Part shown: piece by piece, positions 52,101 to 62,569 of the stretch
Layout of the letters: every line of letters begins with the position of its first letter
How positions within the stretch are numbered: the first letter of the stretch is position 1
Origin: Flavobacterium undicola
GTDB lineage: Bacteria; Bacteroidota; Bacteroidia; Flavobacteriales; Flavobacteriaceae
Assembly (NCBI RefSeq): GCF_009909155.2
Contig: NZ_JAAAPM020000025.1
Location: 1-64,000, forward strand
Direction of reading: 5' to 3'
DNA: 64,000 nt
The notes under the pieces: generated by a model
The model's input: only the letters and a program-made list of their open reading frames with translations
Database searches by the model: none
What the model was told of the DNA's origin: nothing
Translations under genes and position numbers: made by a program

Positions 52101-54338
52101 TTGAAATTTTTCTTCAACAATTTTCGTTACTTCAGAACACAAATATTTTTATCCTTTTCATCAATGATTGCATTGATTGTGGTTTGGTTTATGCTTTATC
52201 AGTATATCGACCGCAAAGTGGATGTCTTGAATAACTTCACCTATAAATCGTATCGAATTTCACAGGAATTCACCTCTAACATAAAAAATTTCCAAACTTT
52301 TTTATTGTCCGGATACAAAGGAAAAGACTTTTATATCCATCACAACCAAAAAGACCTAAAGCTATACATAGAACATTTAAAAAGTCAAAAAAAGGAAATC
52401 GATCTACTATTCGAAGAGTCGAAAGAATTAAATATTGGTAGTAATCCAACTATGACTGCTGTTTCAAAAGAAATAGACCACCTCTATACTATCGTAAACC
52501 AATTCAAAGAAATAGCATTAATTCGAGGCTTTAAAGATTACGGAATTGAAGGTAAAATGAGAGACAAAGCCCATTTCCTCGAAGAAAAGTCTTCTTTAGA
52601 CAAAATCACTTTACTACAGTTTCGCAGGCACGAGAAAGACTATCTGTTGCGTTCGGACAAAACTTCCATCAAAAAATTTGAAAGCCTCTTCCATCAAACT
52701 TTGAAAGAAAAAAATATTGATGCTGCCACCCAAGAAGTACTTATCGATTACAAAAACAATTTTGATTCTTTGGTAAAATTGAGTTCACAACTAGGCGTTT
52801 CAGAAAATCAGGGCTTGTATAAAAATATAAACCTGATCAATGAATTTATCGAAAGTTCCTTTGTTCAAATCATAGCCCATAATAAAAAAAGGATTAATGA
52901 ATTAAAAGAGACCTTGTTTTATACACAATTATGTCAAACCTTACTGATGGCATTAATCGCCTTACTATTGTGTATTTACATTTCTAAATATTTCACAAAA
53001 GACATCCAATTGCTTTCGTTAGATATTTCAAACTATATAAAATCTAATTTTAAAGAACCTGTATCCAATTTAAATCATGACTCCTCCATCAGGGAAGTTG
53101 ATTTTCTGTTAAAAAGTTACGGAATATTAAAAGAAAAGCTATCTGAAAACATTATTTTCTTAGAAAAGAAAACAGAACAGGCTAATAAAACAGCAACTTT
53201 CAAAACACAATTTCTCGCCAACATGAGTCATGAGATTCGCTCTCCTCTTAACGGCGTTATTGGAATGTTGAACATGCTTAAAACAAGCAGCTTAAATAGC
53301 GAACAAACAGAACATATTGAAATTGCTGAACATAGCGCTAATCATCTTTTAGGCATTGTAAATATGATCCTGGACCATTCTAAAATGGAAGCCGGCAAAA
53401 TGAAATTAGAACACTATCCCATACATCTTAAAAAAGAACTCTCTAAACTGATTCGACTATTCGAATACCGAATCAATGATGAAAACATAAAACTGCATTT
53501 TACCTATGATCCTAAAATTATCAATAACATCCTAGCTGATAATTTACGATTACAACAAGTATTGATCAATCTTATTGACAATGCAATTAAATTCACGTCT
53601 CAAGGCGATGTTAAACTTGAAGTGAATTTATTACATCAAATAGACGATGTTCAGTACATTAATTTTAAAATTATAGATTCCGGCATAGGCATTGATGCTG
53701 ATAAGACTGAACAAATTCTTTTAGCCTTTGAACAGGCTGATTTAACTACCACAAGAAAATATGGCGGCACCGGATTAGGTCTGACTATTTCTAACCAATT
53801 GGTAGAACTGATGGGAGGAAGCAAACTGAACATTATGTCATTAGAAACTGGCGGATCTTGTTTTAGCTTTGAAATTCCTTTCAAAATCAATACAAATGCC
53901 ATTCTAATTGAAGAAAATAATCAGACTATAATCAATAATACAAAAGACCCAATCATTACTAAGGCATTAATTGTTGAGGACAATATAATCAACCAAAAAG
54001 TATTATACAAACTTCTAAACAAACTAAATATCCCTTCGGACATTGCCAACAATGGAAAAGAAGCCGTTTCTCTTTATAATGAAAATGATTATGACATTAT
54101 TTTCATGGACTTGCACATGCCCGAAATGGATGGATTTGAAGCCACAAAAGAAATCCATTCATTAGCAAAATACAAATCGAGAAACATTCCAATTATTGCA
54201 GTAACGGCTAGCGCTTTTGATGAAGACAAAACCAAAGCAATCGCTAGTGGTATGGATGATTTTGTTACCAAACCTATTGTTTTAAAAAATCTGGAAGAAA
54301 CAATTGCAAAACAAATGGAACAACATCATTACATATAA
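52101..54338 (+). CDS. Hybrid histidine kinase with receiver domain
   Basis: 745 residues. The start is TTG at 52101; the first membrane helix begins close behind it (QIFLSFSSMIALIVVWF), which supports it. A periplasmic helical sensor (about 40-270), second membrane segment (about 275-298), HisKA with FLANMSHEIRSPLN, HATPase_c (NAIKFTSQG, DSGIGID, GGTGLGLTI) and C-terminal receiver (VEDNIINQK, IFMDLHMPEMDGF). Signal and output unknown; no response regulator gene adjacent. Confidence 0.9.
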   Translation: MKFFFNNFRYFRTQIFLSFSSMIALIVVWFMLYQYIDRKVDVLNNFTYKSYRISQEFTSNIKNFQTFLLSGYKGKDFYIHHNQKDLKLYIEHLKSQKKEIDLLFEESKELNIGSNPTMTAVSKEIDHLYTIVNQFKEIALIRGFKDYGIEGKMRDKAHFLEEKSSLDKITLLQFRRHEKDYLLRSDKTSIKKFESLFHQTLKEKNIDAATQEVLIDYKNNFDSLVKLSSQLGVSENQGLYKNINLINEFIESSFVQIIAHNKKRINELKETLFYTQLCQTLLMALIALLLCIYISKYFTKDIQLLSLDISNYIKSNFKEPVSNLNHDSSIREVDFLLKSYGILKEKLSENIIFLEKKTEQANKTATFKTQFLANMSHEIRSPLNGVIGMLNMLKTSSLNSEQTEHIEIAEHSANHLLGIVNMILDHSKMEAGKMKLEHYPIHLKKELSKLIRLFEYRINDENIKLHFTYDPKIINNILADNLRLQQVLINLIDNAIKFTSQGDVKLEVNLLHQIDDVQYINFKIIDSGIGIDADKTEQILLAFEQADLTTTRKYGGTGLGLTISNQLVELMGGSKLNIMSLETGGSCFSFEIPFKINTNAILIEENNQTIINNTKDPIITKALIVEDNIINQKVLYKLLNKLNIPSDIANNGKEAVSLYNENDYDIIFMDLHMPEMDGFEATKEIHSLAKYKSRNIPIIAVTASAFDEDKTKAIASGMDDFVTKPIVLKNLEETIAKQMEQHHYI

Positions 54339-54344
54339 AAACAC

Positions 54345-54376
54345 AAAACCCAAGACTTCTGCCTTGGGTTTTATTG
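54345..54376. terminator. Terminator between kinase and folD
   Basis: AAAACCCAAG and its perfect complement around an eight-base loop, with A and T tracts on the flanks. It serves the plus-strand kinase and probably also folD on the minus strand. Confidence 0.85.
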
Positions 54377-54393
54377 TATAAAAGTATCTAAAG

Positions 54394-55275
54394 TTATTTT
54401 CTACTTCTGATCTTTCTAGCTAAAAGTGTGTTTTTCAACAACATCGCAATCGTCATTGGTCCTACTCCTCCCGGAACGGGAGTAATAAAAGATGATTTTT
54501 TACTTACTCCGTCAAAATCAACATCTCCTTTAATTACATATCCTTTTGAGTTTGTAGCATCATCCACACGAGTAATACCCACATCAATAATCACTACACC
54601 GTCTTTTACCATATCAGCTTTTAAAAATTCCGGTACTCCTAAAGCTGTAATAATGATATCAGCATTTTTAGTGTATTCTTCCAAGTTTTTGGTACGACTG
54701 TGTGTCAAAGTTACTGTTGAATCACCAGGATATCCTTTACGACTCATCAAAATACTCATCGGACGACCTACAATATGACTACGACCAATTACAACAGTAT
54801 GTTTTCCTGAAGTTTCTACTTTGTAACGCTCTAACAATTCCATAATTCCAAATGGAGTTGCCGGCAAAAAAGTTTCCATATCCAAAGCCATTTTACCAAA
54901 ATTAGCCGGATGAAAACCATCAACATCTTTATCAGGATCAATAGCCATCAAGATTTTTTGCTCATCAATATGTTTTGGCAAAGGCAATTGAACGATATAA
55001 CCATCTAAATTATCATCTTCATTCAAATCTTTGATTTTAGCTAATAACTCAGATTCAGTAATGGTTTCTGGCAAAGCTACCAAAGTAGAGTCGAAACCAA
55101 TTTGCTCGCAAGAACGTACTTTACTTCCCACATAAGTTAAACTTGCTCCATTATTACCAACTATGACAGCTGCTAAATGAGGTACTTTTTCCCCATTGGA
55201 TTTCATTTGTTGTACTTCTGCTGCAATTTCTTTTTTAATGTCTTCCGAAGTTTTTTTTCCGTCTAATATTTGCAT
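54394..55275 (-). CDS. folD: Methylenetetrahydrofolate dehydrogenase/cyclohydrolase
   Basis: 293 residues. Bifunctional one-carbon enzyme. Motifs: [42 protein letters not shown] and [14 protein letters not shown]. Normal length; cytoplasmic. It follows ffh on the same strand across a ~136-bp gap with small repeats. Confidence 0.97.
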   Translation of the reverse strand: MQILDGKKTSEDIKKEIAAEVQQMKSNGEKVPHLAAVIVGNNGASLTYVGSKVRSCEQIGFDSTLVALPETITESELLAKIKDLNEDDNLDGYIVQLPLPKHIDEQKILMAIDPDKDVDGFHPANFGKMALDMETFLPATPFGIMELLERYKVETSGKHTVVIGRSHIVGRPMSILMSRKGYPGDSTVTLTHSRTKNLEEYTKNADIIITALGVPEFLKADMVKDGVVIIDVGITRVDDATNSKGYVIKGDVDFDGVSKKSSFITPVPGGVGPMTIAMLLKNTLLARKIRSRK

Positions 55276-55370
55276 CGTTATTTTTTTTAAAGTTTAAGTT
55301 CTAAAGGCTAAAACTTAAAACTGAATACTTTTTTATTTTTTATAATGTCTAAAATCTGAATACTAAAAAA

Positions 55371-55405
55371 CTGAACACCTGTCTGCCGACAGGCAGGCTG
55401 AACAC
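55371..55405. repeat. Small palindromic repeat flanked by CTGAACAC
   Basis: A 19-bp near-palindrome (CTGTCTGCCGACAGGCAGG, 55379-55397) lies between two CTGAACAC copies. More CTGAATAC copies occur at about 55312 and 55346. The gap between folD and ffh thus looks built from an iterated short unit plus a GC-rich palindrome of a kind scattered through many Flavobacteriia genomes (from memory). Confidence 0.6.
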
Positions 55406-55411
55406 TTTTTT

Positions 55412-56770
55412 TTATTTCATTCCCGGCATTCCACCAGGCATCCCTTTCATACCGCCCATCATTTTCATCAGGTTTTTTCCACCTGGACCTTGCATCATTT
55501 TCATCATTTTGCTCATTTGGTCAAATTGCTTCATCAACTGATTCACTTGCTCAATCTTGGTTCCAGAACCTTTAGCAATTCTTGCTTTTCTTTTTACATC
55601 AATCAAAGCTGGTTTTTTTCTTTCTATTGGAGTCATCGAATGAATAATAGCTTCAATATGTTTGAAAGCATCGTCTTCAATTTCTACATCTTTCATGGCT
55701 TTTGAAGCTCCTGGTATCATTCCAACCAAATCCTTCATATTACCCATTTTCTTTACTTGTTGAATCTGAGTTAAGAAATCATCAAAACCGAATTCATTCT
55801 TCGCAATCTTCTTTTGTAACTTTCTGGCTTCTTCTTCGTCAAATTGCTCTTGTGCTCTTTCTACCAAAGAAACAACGTCTCCCATTCCAAGGATACGTTC
55901 TGCCATACGAACAGGATAGAAAACATCAATTGCATCCATTTTTTCACCAGTACCTACAAATTTAATTGGTTTATTGACAACCGATTTAATAGACAATGCA
56001 GCTCCACCACGGGTATCACCATCTAATTTAGTCAAGATAACACCGTCAAAATTCAAGATATCGTTGAACGCTTTTGCTGTATTTACAGCATCTTGTCCTG
56101 TCATCGAATCCACAACGAATAAGGTTTCCTGTGGCTTAATCGCAGCGTGAACACGAGCAATTTCGTCCATCATTTCCTTGTCTACTGCCAAACGACCAGC
56201 GGTATCGACAATAACAACATTAAATCCGTTTGCCTTAGCATGCTTGATCGCATTTTGTGCAATTTCAACCGGATTTTTATTCTCTGGCTCTGAATATACT
56301 TCAACAGCTATCGAATCTCCAACAACATACAATTGTTGGATTGCTGCAGGACGGTAAATATCACAAGCTACTAAAAGTACTTTTTTATTCTTTTTTGTTT
56401 GAAGATAATTAGCCAATTTCCCAGAAAAAGTAGTCTTTCCAGAACCTTGTAAACCTGACATCAAAATCACAGAAGGTGTTCCTTGCAAATTGATTCCTGC
56501 TACGTCACCTCCCATTAATTCAGTCAACTCGTCTTTAACCAACTTCACCAATAATTGTCCTGGCTGTAAAGTAGTTAATACGTCCTGACCTATTGCTTTA
56601 TCTTTTACTCTTGCGGTAAAATCTTTGGCAATTTTAAAATTCACATCGGCATCAAGTAATGCTCTACGAACTTCTTTTAAGGTATCAGCAACGTTTACTT
56701 CGGTAATTTTACCGTGACCTTTTAGTATATGAAAAGCTTTATCTAATTTTTCGCTTAAATTATCGAACAT
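55412..56770 (-). CDS. ffh: Signal recognition particle protein
   Basis: 452 residues. N domain, GTPase (GLQGSGKTTFSGKLA, DTAGRL, TKLDGDTRGGAAL) and Met-rich M domain with a Gly/Met tail. Targets nascent membrane and exported proteins to the SecYEG translocon with 4.5S RNA. Normal length. Confidence 0.97.
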   Translation of the reverse strand: MFDNLSEKLDKAFHILKGHGKITEVNVADTLKEVRRALLDADVNFKIAKDFTARVKDKAIGQDVLTTLQPGQLLVKLVKDELTELMGGDVAGINLQGTPSVILMSGLQGSGKTTFSGKLANYLQTKKNKKVLLVACDIYRPAAIQQLYVVGDSIAVEVYSEPENKNPVEIAQNAIKHAKANGFNVVIVDTAGRLAVDKEMMDEIARVHAAIKPQETLFVVDSMTGQDAVNTAKAFNDILNFDGVILTKLDGDTRGGAALSIKSVVNKPIKFVGTGEKMDAIDVFYPVRMAERILGMGDVVSLVERAQEQFDEEEARKLQKKIAKNEFGFDDFLTQIQQVKKMGNMKDLVGMIPGASKAMKDVEIEDDAFKHIEAIIHSMTPIERKKPALIDVKRKARIAKGSGTKIEQVNQLMKQFDQMSKMMKMMQGPGGKNLMKMMGGMKGMPGGMPGMK

Positions 56771-56792
56771 GATTTTTTATTTTATTGAAGTG

Positions 56793-56800
56793 CAAAGATA
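56793..56800 (-). promoter_or_regulatory. -7 element of ffh
   Basis: TATCTTTG on the minus strand, 22 bp before the ffh start. Confidence 0.65.
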
Positions 56801-56896
56801 AACTAAATAGATAATTAGGCAATTAGTTCATTAGAATATTGAAACATCAATGATTAGTTTTTTAATAATTATTCTCTAAATAAGATAAAAACAAAA

Positions 56897-56921
56897 AAAC
56901 GGTCTCAGATAGAGGCCGTTT
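56897..56921 (-). terminator. Terminator of argS
   Basis: AAACGGCCTC and GAGACCGTTT (one G-T pair) around five bases, then a T run on the minus strand, 25 bp after the argS stop. Confidence 0.85.
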
Positions 56922-56945
56922 TTCATTACTGTAATCCTATTTATT

Positions 56946-58724
56946 TTACATTCTCTCAGGAACATTAATTCCTAACAAACTAAAAGAAGCAGCAATAGTA
57001 TCGGCTACTTTTTTAGACAATTGTACTCTGAATATTTTTATTTCTAAATCGGCTTCACCAAGAATTGGCACCGCCTGATAGAATGAATTGTATTCTTTTA
57101 CCAAATCATAAGTATAATTAGCTAATAATGCCGGACTGTGATTATGAGCCGCATTTTGAATTACTTCTGGAAACAACTCCAATTGTTTTAGCAATTCTTT
57201 TTCTTTTTCGTGTAAAGTTTCAATTTTAGAAACATTCGAAAAATCAAAATCAGCTTTTCTTATAATCGATTGAATTCGGGCATAAGTATATTGAATAAAC
57301 GGCCCTGTATTTCCAGCAAAATCAACTGATTCTTCAGGATTAAACAAAATACGCTTTTTAGGATCTACTTTTAGAATATAATATTTCAAAGCACCAAGAC
57401 CAATAGTCTTAAACAATTTAGCTTTTTCTTCTTCTGAATAACCATCTAATTTCCCTAATTCTTCCGATATTTTCTGAGCAGTATCCGTCATTTCTTGCAT
57501 CAAATCATCAGCATCAACTACAGTTCCTTCACGAGATTTCATTTTTCCAGAAGGCAAATCCACCATTCCATAAGACAAATGAAATAGATTTTCAGACCAG
57601 TCAAAGCCTAGTTTTTTCAAAATAAGGAACAAAACTTTAAAATGGTAATCCTGTTCGTTTCCAACGGTGTAAACCATTCCGCCAACATCTGAATAGTCTT
57701 TCACACGTTGAATTGCCGTTCCAATATCTTGCGTCATATACACTGCAGTTCCGTCAGAACGCAATACAATTTTACGGTCTAAACCTTCATTAGTCAAATC
57801 AATCCAAACTGAACCGTCAGGATCTTTTTCGAAGATGCCTTTTTCCAATCCCATTTGAACCACATCTTTTCCTAACAAATAAGTATTGCTTTCGTAGTAA
57901 TAACTATCAAAATCAACCCCCATACTTTTATAAGTGGCAGCAAATCCATCATAAACCCATTGGTTCATTTTTTTCCAAAGCGCAATCACTTCTTCATCTC
58001 CTGCTTCCCATTTCAACAACATTTCCTGGGCTTCAAGAATAATCGGTGCTTGTTTCTTAGCTTCTTCTTCGGTTTTTCCTGCTGATATTAATTGATTGAT
58101 TTCTTCTTTATATGCCTTATCAAAAGCCACATAAAAATTTCCAACTAATTTATCTCCTTTTAATCCCGTTGATTCTGGCGTTTGGTCTTTTCCAAATTTT
58201 TGCCAAGCCAACATCGACTTGCAAATGTGAATTCCTCTATCGTTGATGATTTGAGTTTTATAGACTTTTTTACCCGAAGCTTTGATAATTTCAGCCACCG
58301 AATAACCTAATAAATTATTACGAACGTGACCTAAATGCAAAGGTTTATTAGTATTTGGCGAAGAATATTCGACCATTACTGCCTTATCTTCTGGACTTGG
58401 AGTTACAAAACCGTACTTTTCCTTATCTTTAATTCCGTTGAAGAAATTCAAATAATACGCATCTGAAATAACAATATTCAGGAAACCTGAAACCACATTA
58501 AAACCACTTACCTCAACTACATTTTCAACTAAATAGTTTCCAATTTTATTTCCTAACTCTACAGGATTGCTCTTTGTGATTTTCAACAAAGGAAAAATTA
58601 CCATAGTAATATCGCCCTCAAATTCCTTACGTGTTGCTTGAAATTCAACTTTTTCAATGGTAACTTCAAATAAATCTTGAACAGCATTCTGGATAGAAGG
58701 CGTAAGAATTTCGGATAATGTCAT
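56946..58724 (-). CDS. argS: Arginyl-tRNA synthetase
   Basis: 592 residues from the ATG at 58724 (MTLSEILTP); the longer frame to 58772 begins upstream of the promoter. Class I synthetase: HIGH-type motif HLGHVRNN within SSPNTNKPLHLGHV, catalytic-core MKSREGTVV in place of KMSKS as usual for ArgRS, and the C-terminal anticodon-binding domain. Charges tRNA-Arg. Confidence 0.97.
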   Translation of the reverse strand: MTLSEILTPSIQNAVQDLFEVTIEKVEFQATRKEFEGDITMVIFPLLKITKSNPVELGNKIGNYLVENVVEVSGFNVVSGFLNIVISDAYYLNFFNGIKDKEKYGFVTPSPEDKAVMVEYSSPNTNKPLHLGHVRNNLLGYSVAEIIKASGKKVYKTQIINDRGIHICKSMLAWQKFGKDQTPESTGLKGDKLVGNFYVAFDKAYKEEINQLISAGKTEEEAKKQAPIILEAQEMLLKWEAGDEEVIALWKKMNQWVYDGFAATYKSMGVDFDSYYYESNTYLLGKDVVQMGLEKGIFEKDPDGSVWIDLTNEGLDRKIVLRSDGTAVYMTQDIGTAIQRVKDYSDVGGMVYTVGNEQDYHFKVLFLILKKLGFDWSENLFHLSYGMVDLPSGKMKSREGTVVDADDLMQEMTDTAQKISEELGKLDGYSEEEKAKLFKTIGLGALKYYILKVDPKKRILFNPEESVDFAGNTGPFIQYTYARIQSIIRKADFDFSNVSKIETLHEKEKELLKQLELFPEVIQNAAHNHSPALLANYTYDLVKEYNSFYQAVPILGEADLEIKIFRVQLSKKVADTIAASFSLLGINVPERM

Positions 58725-58749
58725 TTTGTATCTTATTTTATAAAGTGCG

Positions 58750-58757
58750 CAAAGATA
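58750..58757 (-). promoter_or_regulatory. -7 element of argS
   Basis: TATCTTTG on the minus strand, 25 bp before the chosen argS ATG; it decides the start in favour of 58724. Confidence 0.65.
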
Positions 58758-58944
58758 GTTATTATGTGGCAATTGGAAAATTGGAAAACAAGATTAATTT
58801 TTCACACAAAAAAACTCCACATTCTCAATAATTAAAACCTCCTGTAAAACTCAAAAGGAAACGAACTTTTTCAACTTTTCACAGCCTATTTACAAATCAT
58901 TACAACTGACATTGAAATATTTTTTATTCACCCCAACAAAATAG

Positions 58945-58987
58945 TACCTTGCATTGCATAGTATTATTTAAAAAATACATATCTTTG
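58945..58987 (+). promoter_or_regulatory. Palindromic operator and promoter of the TonB-type barrel gene
   Basis: At 58945-58963 lies a palindrome TACnnTGCAnTGCAnnGTA, then the -7 element TATCTTTG at 58980-58987, 33 bp before the ATG. The palindrome overlaps the region expected for -33, so a repressor bound there would block transcription. PadR-type regulators use similar sites (from memory). No regulator gene is adjacent. Confidence 0.5.
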
Positions 58988-59020
58988 ATTTTTATTTAAA
59001 ATTAAACAAACTGTATAACC

Positions 59021-61387
59021 ATGAAAATCAAATTAATCTTAGTTTGCTTATTCGTAAATCTTATTTCGATAGGAGCACAAAACTCGGCAACATCGATTAC
59101 TACTATCAAACCAGGAAGCATTAGTGGAAAAGTAGTCGATAAGAAAACGAACCAACCACTGCCTTATGTAAATATAATTGTCAAGGAAAACAACAAAATC
59201 ATTTCGGGTGCTATTACATCTGAAAAAGGAACTTTTCATATAAAAAGCCTTGAATTGACAAAATACGACATAGAATTCCAATTTATTGGCTACAAAACCA
59301 TTTCCACTCCAATCACGCTCACTTCAAAAAATTCGGATGTAAACCTCAACACAATCATTTTAGAAGAAGACGCTATTGAGTTAAAAAGTGTGGATATAAT
59401 AAGCGAAAAATCAACTATTGAACAAAAAATAGACCGCAAAATAATTAATGTTGGTAAGGATTTAATTGCCGCAGGTTCCACAGCTTCGGAGATTATGAAT
59501 AATATTCCTTCTGTAAGCGTTGACCCGCAAACTAATGCAATTAGTCTTAGAGGAAACTCAAATGTTCGAATACTAATTGATGGAAAACCTACTACAATAG
59601 ATGCAGCACAACTGTTGCAGCAAATTCCTTCTTCATCAATAAAACAGATAGAATTAATTACCAATCCTTCTGCCAAATACAATCCGGAAGGAATGAGTGG
59701 AATAATAAACATTGTCTTAAACAAAAACAGTAAAATAGGTTTTAACGGAAGCATCAATAATGGCGTAACATTTGGGAAAACACCAAAACTTAACTCTTCG
59801 GTTGACATGAATTATCGCAATGGAAAATTTAATTACTATGCTAATTATGGATTGAATGTTGGAAAACGCACCAATTATGGTTATATCAATACTACCGAAG
59901 GGGGTTTAGAAGATTTTCAAAACTACACTTTTATAAACAACAATAATTCGCATTTAGCCAAAGTAGGTTTAGACTTTTACATCAATGACAAAAACACGCT
60001 GTCTTTCTATACCAACCAGAATATATTTAACGGCAAAGGAAACTCACTGTCAATAATTGATTTTGTCGATCCAACAAAAACAGACATTACCCAAATATTC
60101 ACCAACCAAATTGACAATTATTCTCAAACCTACAATTTAGATTATAAAAAAGATTTCAAAAAAGAAGGGCACAATATAGAACTCGAAATCAATTACAACA
60201 ACGGAGATAATAGAGAAGATGCTTATTACAGTGACCCCAGAACTAATAACATCAAAAATCAAAGGAACAATACTTTAATCAATTTAGATTATACCAATCC
60301 ATTATCTGAAACTGTAAAATTAGAATTAGGATTGGAAAGCAGAATCGAAAATGTAACTAATAATTTATTAGAGGACAATGCCTATAATGCCGACTTTCAA
60401 TACGACCGAAAAATTTACTCTACTTATGCTACCATTGGCAAACAATGGAAAAAATGGAGTACGCAAGTGGGTACTAGAATTGAACAATATGAAGCCTCCG
60501 GTTTTTTCAAAAAAGTAAACGAAACAGACGCCTCTTTTAATCATGATATATTAACACTGTATCCTTCCGGATTTTTGAACTATTCCCCTACCGAAAAGAA
60601 TTCGTTCAACTTAAGTTTTTCAAGAAGAGTCGACAGACCAAGTATTGGTCAGCTTAACCCGATTAGAGACTGGAGTACCCCACAAATTGATTCAGAAGGA
60701 AATCCTGATCTTCGCCCTCAGTTTACCAATTCTTATGAGCTAAATTATACCCGAAAAACAAAATTAGGCTCTATAACTTCCGGTATTTTCTACAGAAGAA
60801 TTAATAACGAAATTACCCGAACCTTATTCGAAAACCCTGATGATCCTTCAAAACAAATTTTGTCTTACGCAAATCTGGACGACAACAATGCTTATGGATT
60901 TGAAGTTTCAACCAATTTGGATTTCACAAAATGGCTGAGCAGCAACATCAGTTTAGATGCTTATAATAGAAAAATAAAGGGTGTGATTTCCGGAGAATAT
61001 GTTGAAGCAGATGTAACCGCTTTCAATGCACGAATTAATAATACTTTTAAAGCATCTAAAATTTTACGCTTTCAGTTATCAGCCATGTATCGTGGAAAAG
61101 ATTTAGGAACACAACTTTTAGGAAAACCTATTTGGAAAATGGATATAGGATCCAGTCTTACTGTACTAAAAGGAGCAGGAACTCTGACCGCCAGAATGAG
61201 TGATGTTTTCAATACGATGCATTATGCATTTACTGCTGAACGACCTAAAAAGCAATACGGACAATTCAACTGGGAGAGTCAATCGGTTTATATAGGATTC
61301 AATTATCGTTTTGGTAGTGGCAAAAATAAAGCCATAGAAAGAAAAAAAAGACAGCAAAACGAAACCCAAAACAGTGGTGTTTTATAA
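59021..61387 (+). CDS. TonB-receptor-like outer-membrane protein
   Basis: 788 residues. Signal peptide, carboxypeptidase-regulatory domain (about 35-120, GKVVDKKTNQPLPYVNI), a VDIISEKS linker, plug-like domain (NIPSVSVDPQTNAISLRGNS, ILIDGKPTTID) and an OMP_b-brl_3-type barrel ending in a basic tail (IERKKRQQNE). No substrate can be inferred; SusD-like or other partner genes are absent. Apparently a single-gene unit under its own operator. Confidence 0.87.
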   Translation: MKIKLILVCLFVNLISIGAQNSATSITTIKPGSISGKVVDKKTNQPLPYVNIIVKENNKIISGAITSEKGTFHIKSLELTKYDIEFQFIGYKTISTPITLTSKNSDVNLNTIILEEDAIELKSVDIISEKSTIEQKIDRKIINVGKDLIAAGSTASEIMNNIPSVSVDPQTNAISLRGNSNVRILIDGKPTTIDAAQLLQQIPSSSIKQIELITNPSAKYNPEGMSGIINIVLNKNSKIGFNGSINNGVTFGKTPKLNSSVDMNYRNGKFNYYANYGLNVGKRTNYGYINTTEGGLEDFQNYTFINNNNSHLAKVGLDFYINDKNTLSFYTNQNIFNGKGNSLSIIDFVDPTKTDITQIFTNQIDNYSQTYNLDYKKDFKKEGHNIELEINYNNGDNREDAYYSDPRTNNIKNQRNNTLINLDYTNPLSETVKLELGLESRIENVTNNLLEDNAYNADFQYDRKIYSTYATIGKQWKKWSTQVGTRIEQYEASGFFKKVNETDASFNHDILTLYPSGFLNYSPTEKNSFNLSFSRRVDRPSIGQLNPIRDWSTPQIDSEGNPDLRPQFTNSYELNYTRKTKLGSITSGIFYRRINNEITRTLFENPDDPSKQILSYANLDDNNAYGFEVSTNLDFTKWLSSNISLDAYNRKIKGVISGEYVEADVTAFNARINNTFKASKILRFQLSAMYRGKDLGTQLLGKPIWKMDIGSSLTVLKGAGTLTARMSDVFNTMHYAFTAERPKKQYGQFNWESQSVYIGFNYRFGSGKNKAIERKKRQQNETQNSGVL

Positions 61388-61415
61388 AAATAGTTTAAAT
61401 AGTTGTAGTAAAAAG

Positions 61416-61447
61416 AAAAGTCCGAAGTATGCCAACTTCGGACTTTT
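61416..61447. terminator. Bidirectional terminator
   Basis: A perfect 13-bp stem (AAAAGTCCGAAGT and complement) around ATGCCA, between the convergent barrel gene and fabH. Confidence 0.9.
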
Positions 61448-61467
61448 CGATTCCATACCAAATCATC

Positions 61468-62475
61468 TTACCATTTAATAATAGCACTCGCCCAGGTAAA
61501 TCCGCTACCAAAAGCAGCCAAAACAACAGTATCACCTGATTTTATTTTGCCGAGTTCCCATGCTTCGGTTAATGCAATAGGAATCGAAGCCGCAGTAGTA
61601 TTACCGTATTTTTGAACATTATTATGAACCTGATCGTCATTCAAACCAAATTTCTTCTGGATGTACTGAGAAATCCTCAAATTAGCCTGATGTGGAATCA
61701 GCATGTCAATATCAGAAACTTTTAAATTATTGGCTTCTAAACCTTCGTTAATGACTTCTGCAAAACGAACTACGGCATTTTTAAAGACAAATTGCCCGTT
61801 CATGTGCGGATAATAACTTTCGTCATCCGGATCGTTATCGGATAAAATATCATTCACCCAGCGACCGCCCATTCCCGGAGCTGTCAGTACTAATTCCTCA
61901 GCATGAATTCCTTCAGAATGCAAATGTGTGGAGAGAATTCCTTTCGACAAATCTTCTTCGCGACTTAAAATAGCCGCTCCAGCCCCATCTCCAAAGATTA
62001 CCGAAACCCCGCGTCCGCGGGTAGTCATATCCAATCCTGAAGATTGTACTTCGGAACCAATAACTAAAATGTTTTTGTACATTCCCGTTTTGATATATTG
62101 ATCGGCAACCGAAAGTGCGTAAACAAAACCGGAACATTGATTTCTAACATCTAATGCTCCTATAGTTCTTAAACCCAAGTCTCGTTGTACTAAAACACCT
62201 GGGCCTGGAAAATAATAATCAGGACTTAAGGTAGCAAAAACAATAAAATCGATATCTTCTTTAGCAATTCCGGAACGCTCAATAGCAATTTTAGCCGCTT
62301 TTACGCCCATAGAAGTGGTAGTATCTTCTCCCGGAATGATATGCCTACGTTCCTGAATTCCGGTTCTTTCCTGAATCCATTCGTCATTCGTATCTATAAT
62401 TTTTGACAAATCGTCATTTGTAACCACATTGGAAGGCACATAAAAACCTAAACCCGAAATTTTTGAATGATACAT
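61468..62475 (-). CDS. fabH: 3-oxoacyl-ACP synthase III
   Basis: 335 residues. Catalytic Cys114 in NQCSGF, His in IPHQAN, and Asn in KYGNTTAAS. Starts fatty acid chains from acetyl- or branched acyl-CoA and malonyl-ACP. Normal length. Bacteroidota often have more than one fabH; this could be a paralogue. Confidence 0.93.
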   Translation of the reverse strand: MYHSKISGLGFYVPSNVVTNDDLSKIIDTNDEWIQERTGIQERRHIIPGEDTTTSMGVKAAKIAIERSGIAKEDIDFIVFATLSPDYYFPGPGVLVQRDLGLRTIGALDVRNQCSGFVYALSVADQYIKTGMYKNILVIGSEVQSSGLDMTTRGRGVSVIFGDGAGAAILSREEDLSKGILSTHLHSEGIHAEELVLTAPGMGGRWVNDILSDNDPDDESYYPHMNGQFVFKNAVVRFAEVINEGLEANNLKVSDIDMLIPHQANLRISQYIQKKFGLNDDQVHNNVQKYGNTTAASIPIALTEAWELGKIKSGDTVVLAAFGSGFTWASAIIKW

Positions 62476-62521
62476 ATTTTAGCTTTTTTATATTAACACC
62501 TAGATATTAAATATAATAAAA

Positions 62522-62543
62522 AAAACCAGTCTAAAAACTGGTT
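62522..62543 (-). terminator. Terminator of the YegP-like gene
   Basis: AAACCAGT and complement around CTAAAA, then a T run on the minus strand, 26 bp after the stop. Confidence 0.75.
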
Positions 62544-62569
62544 TACGTATTCAATTCTACTTATTTAAA

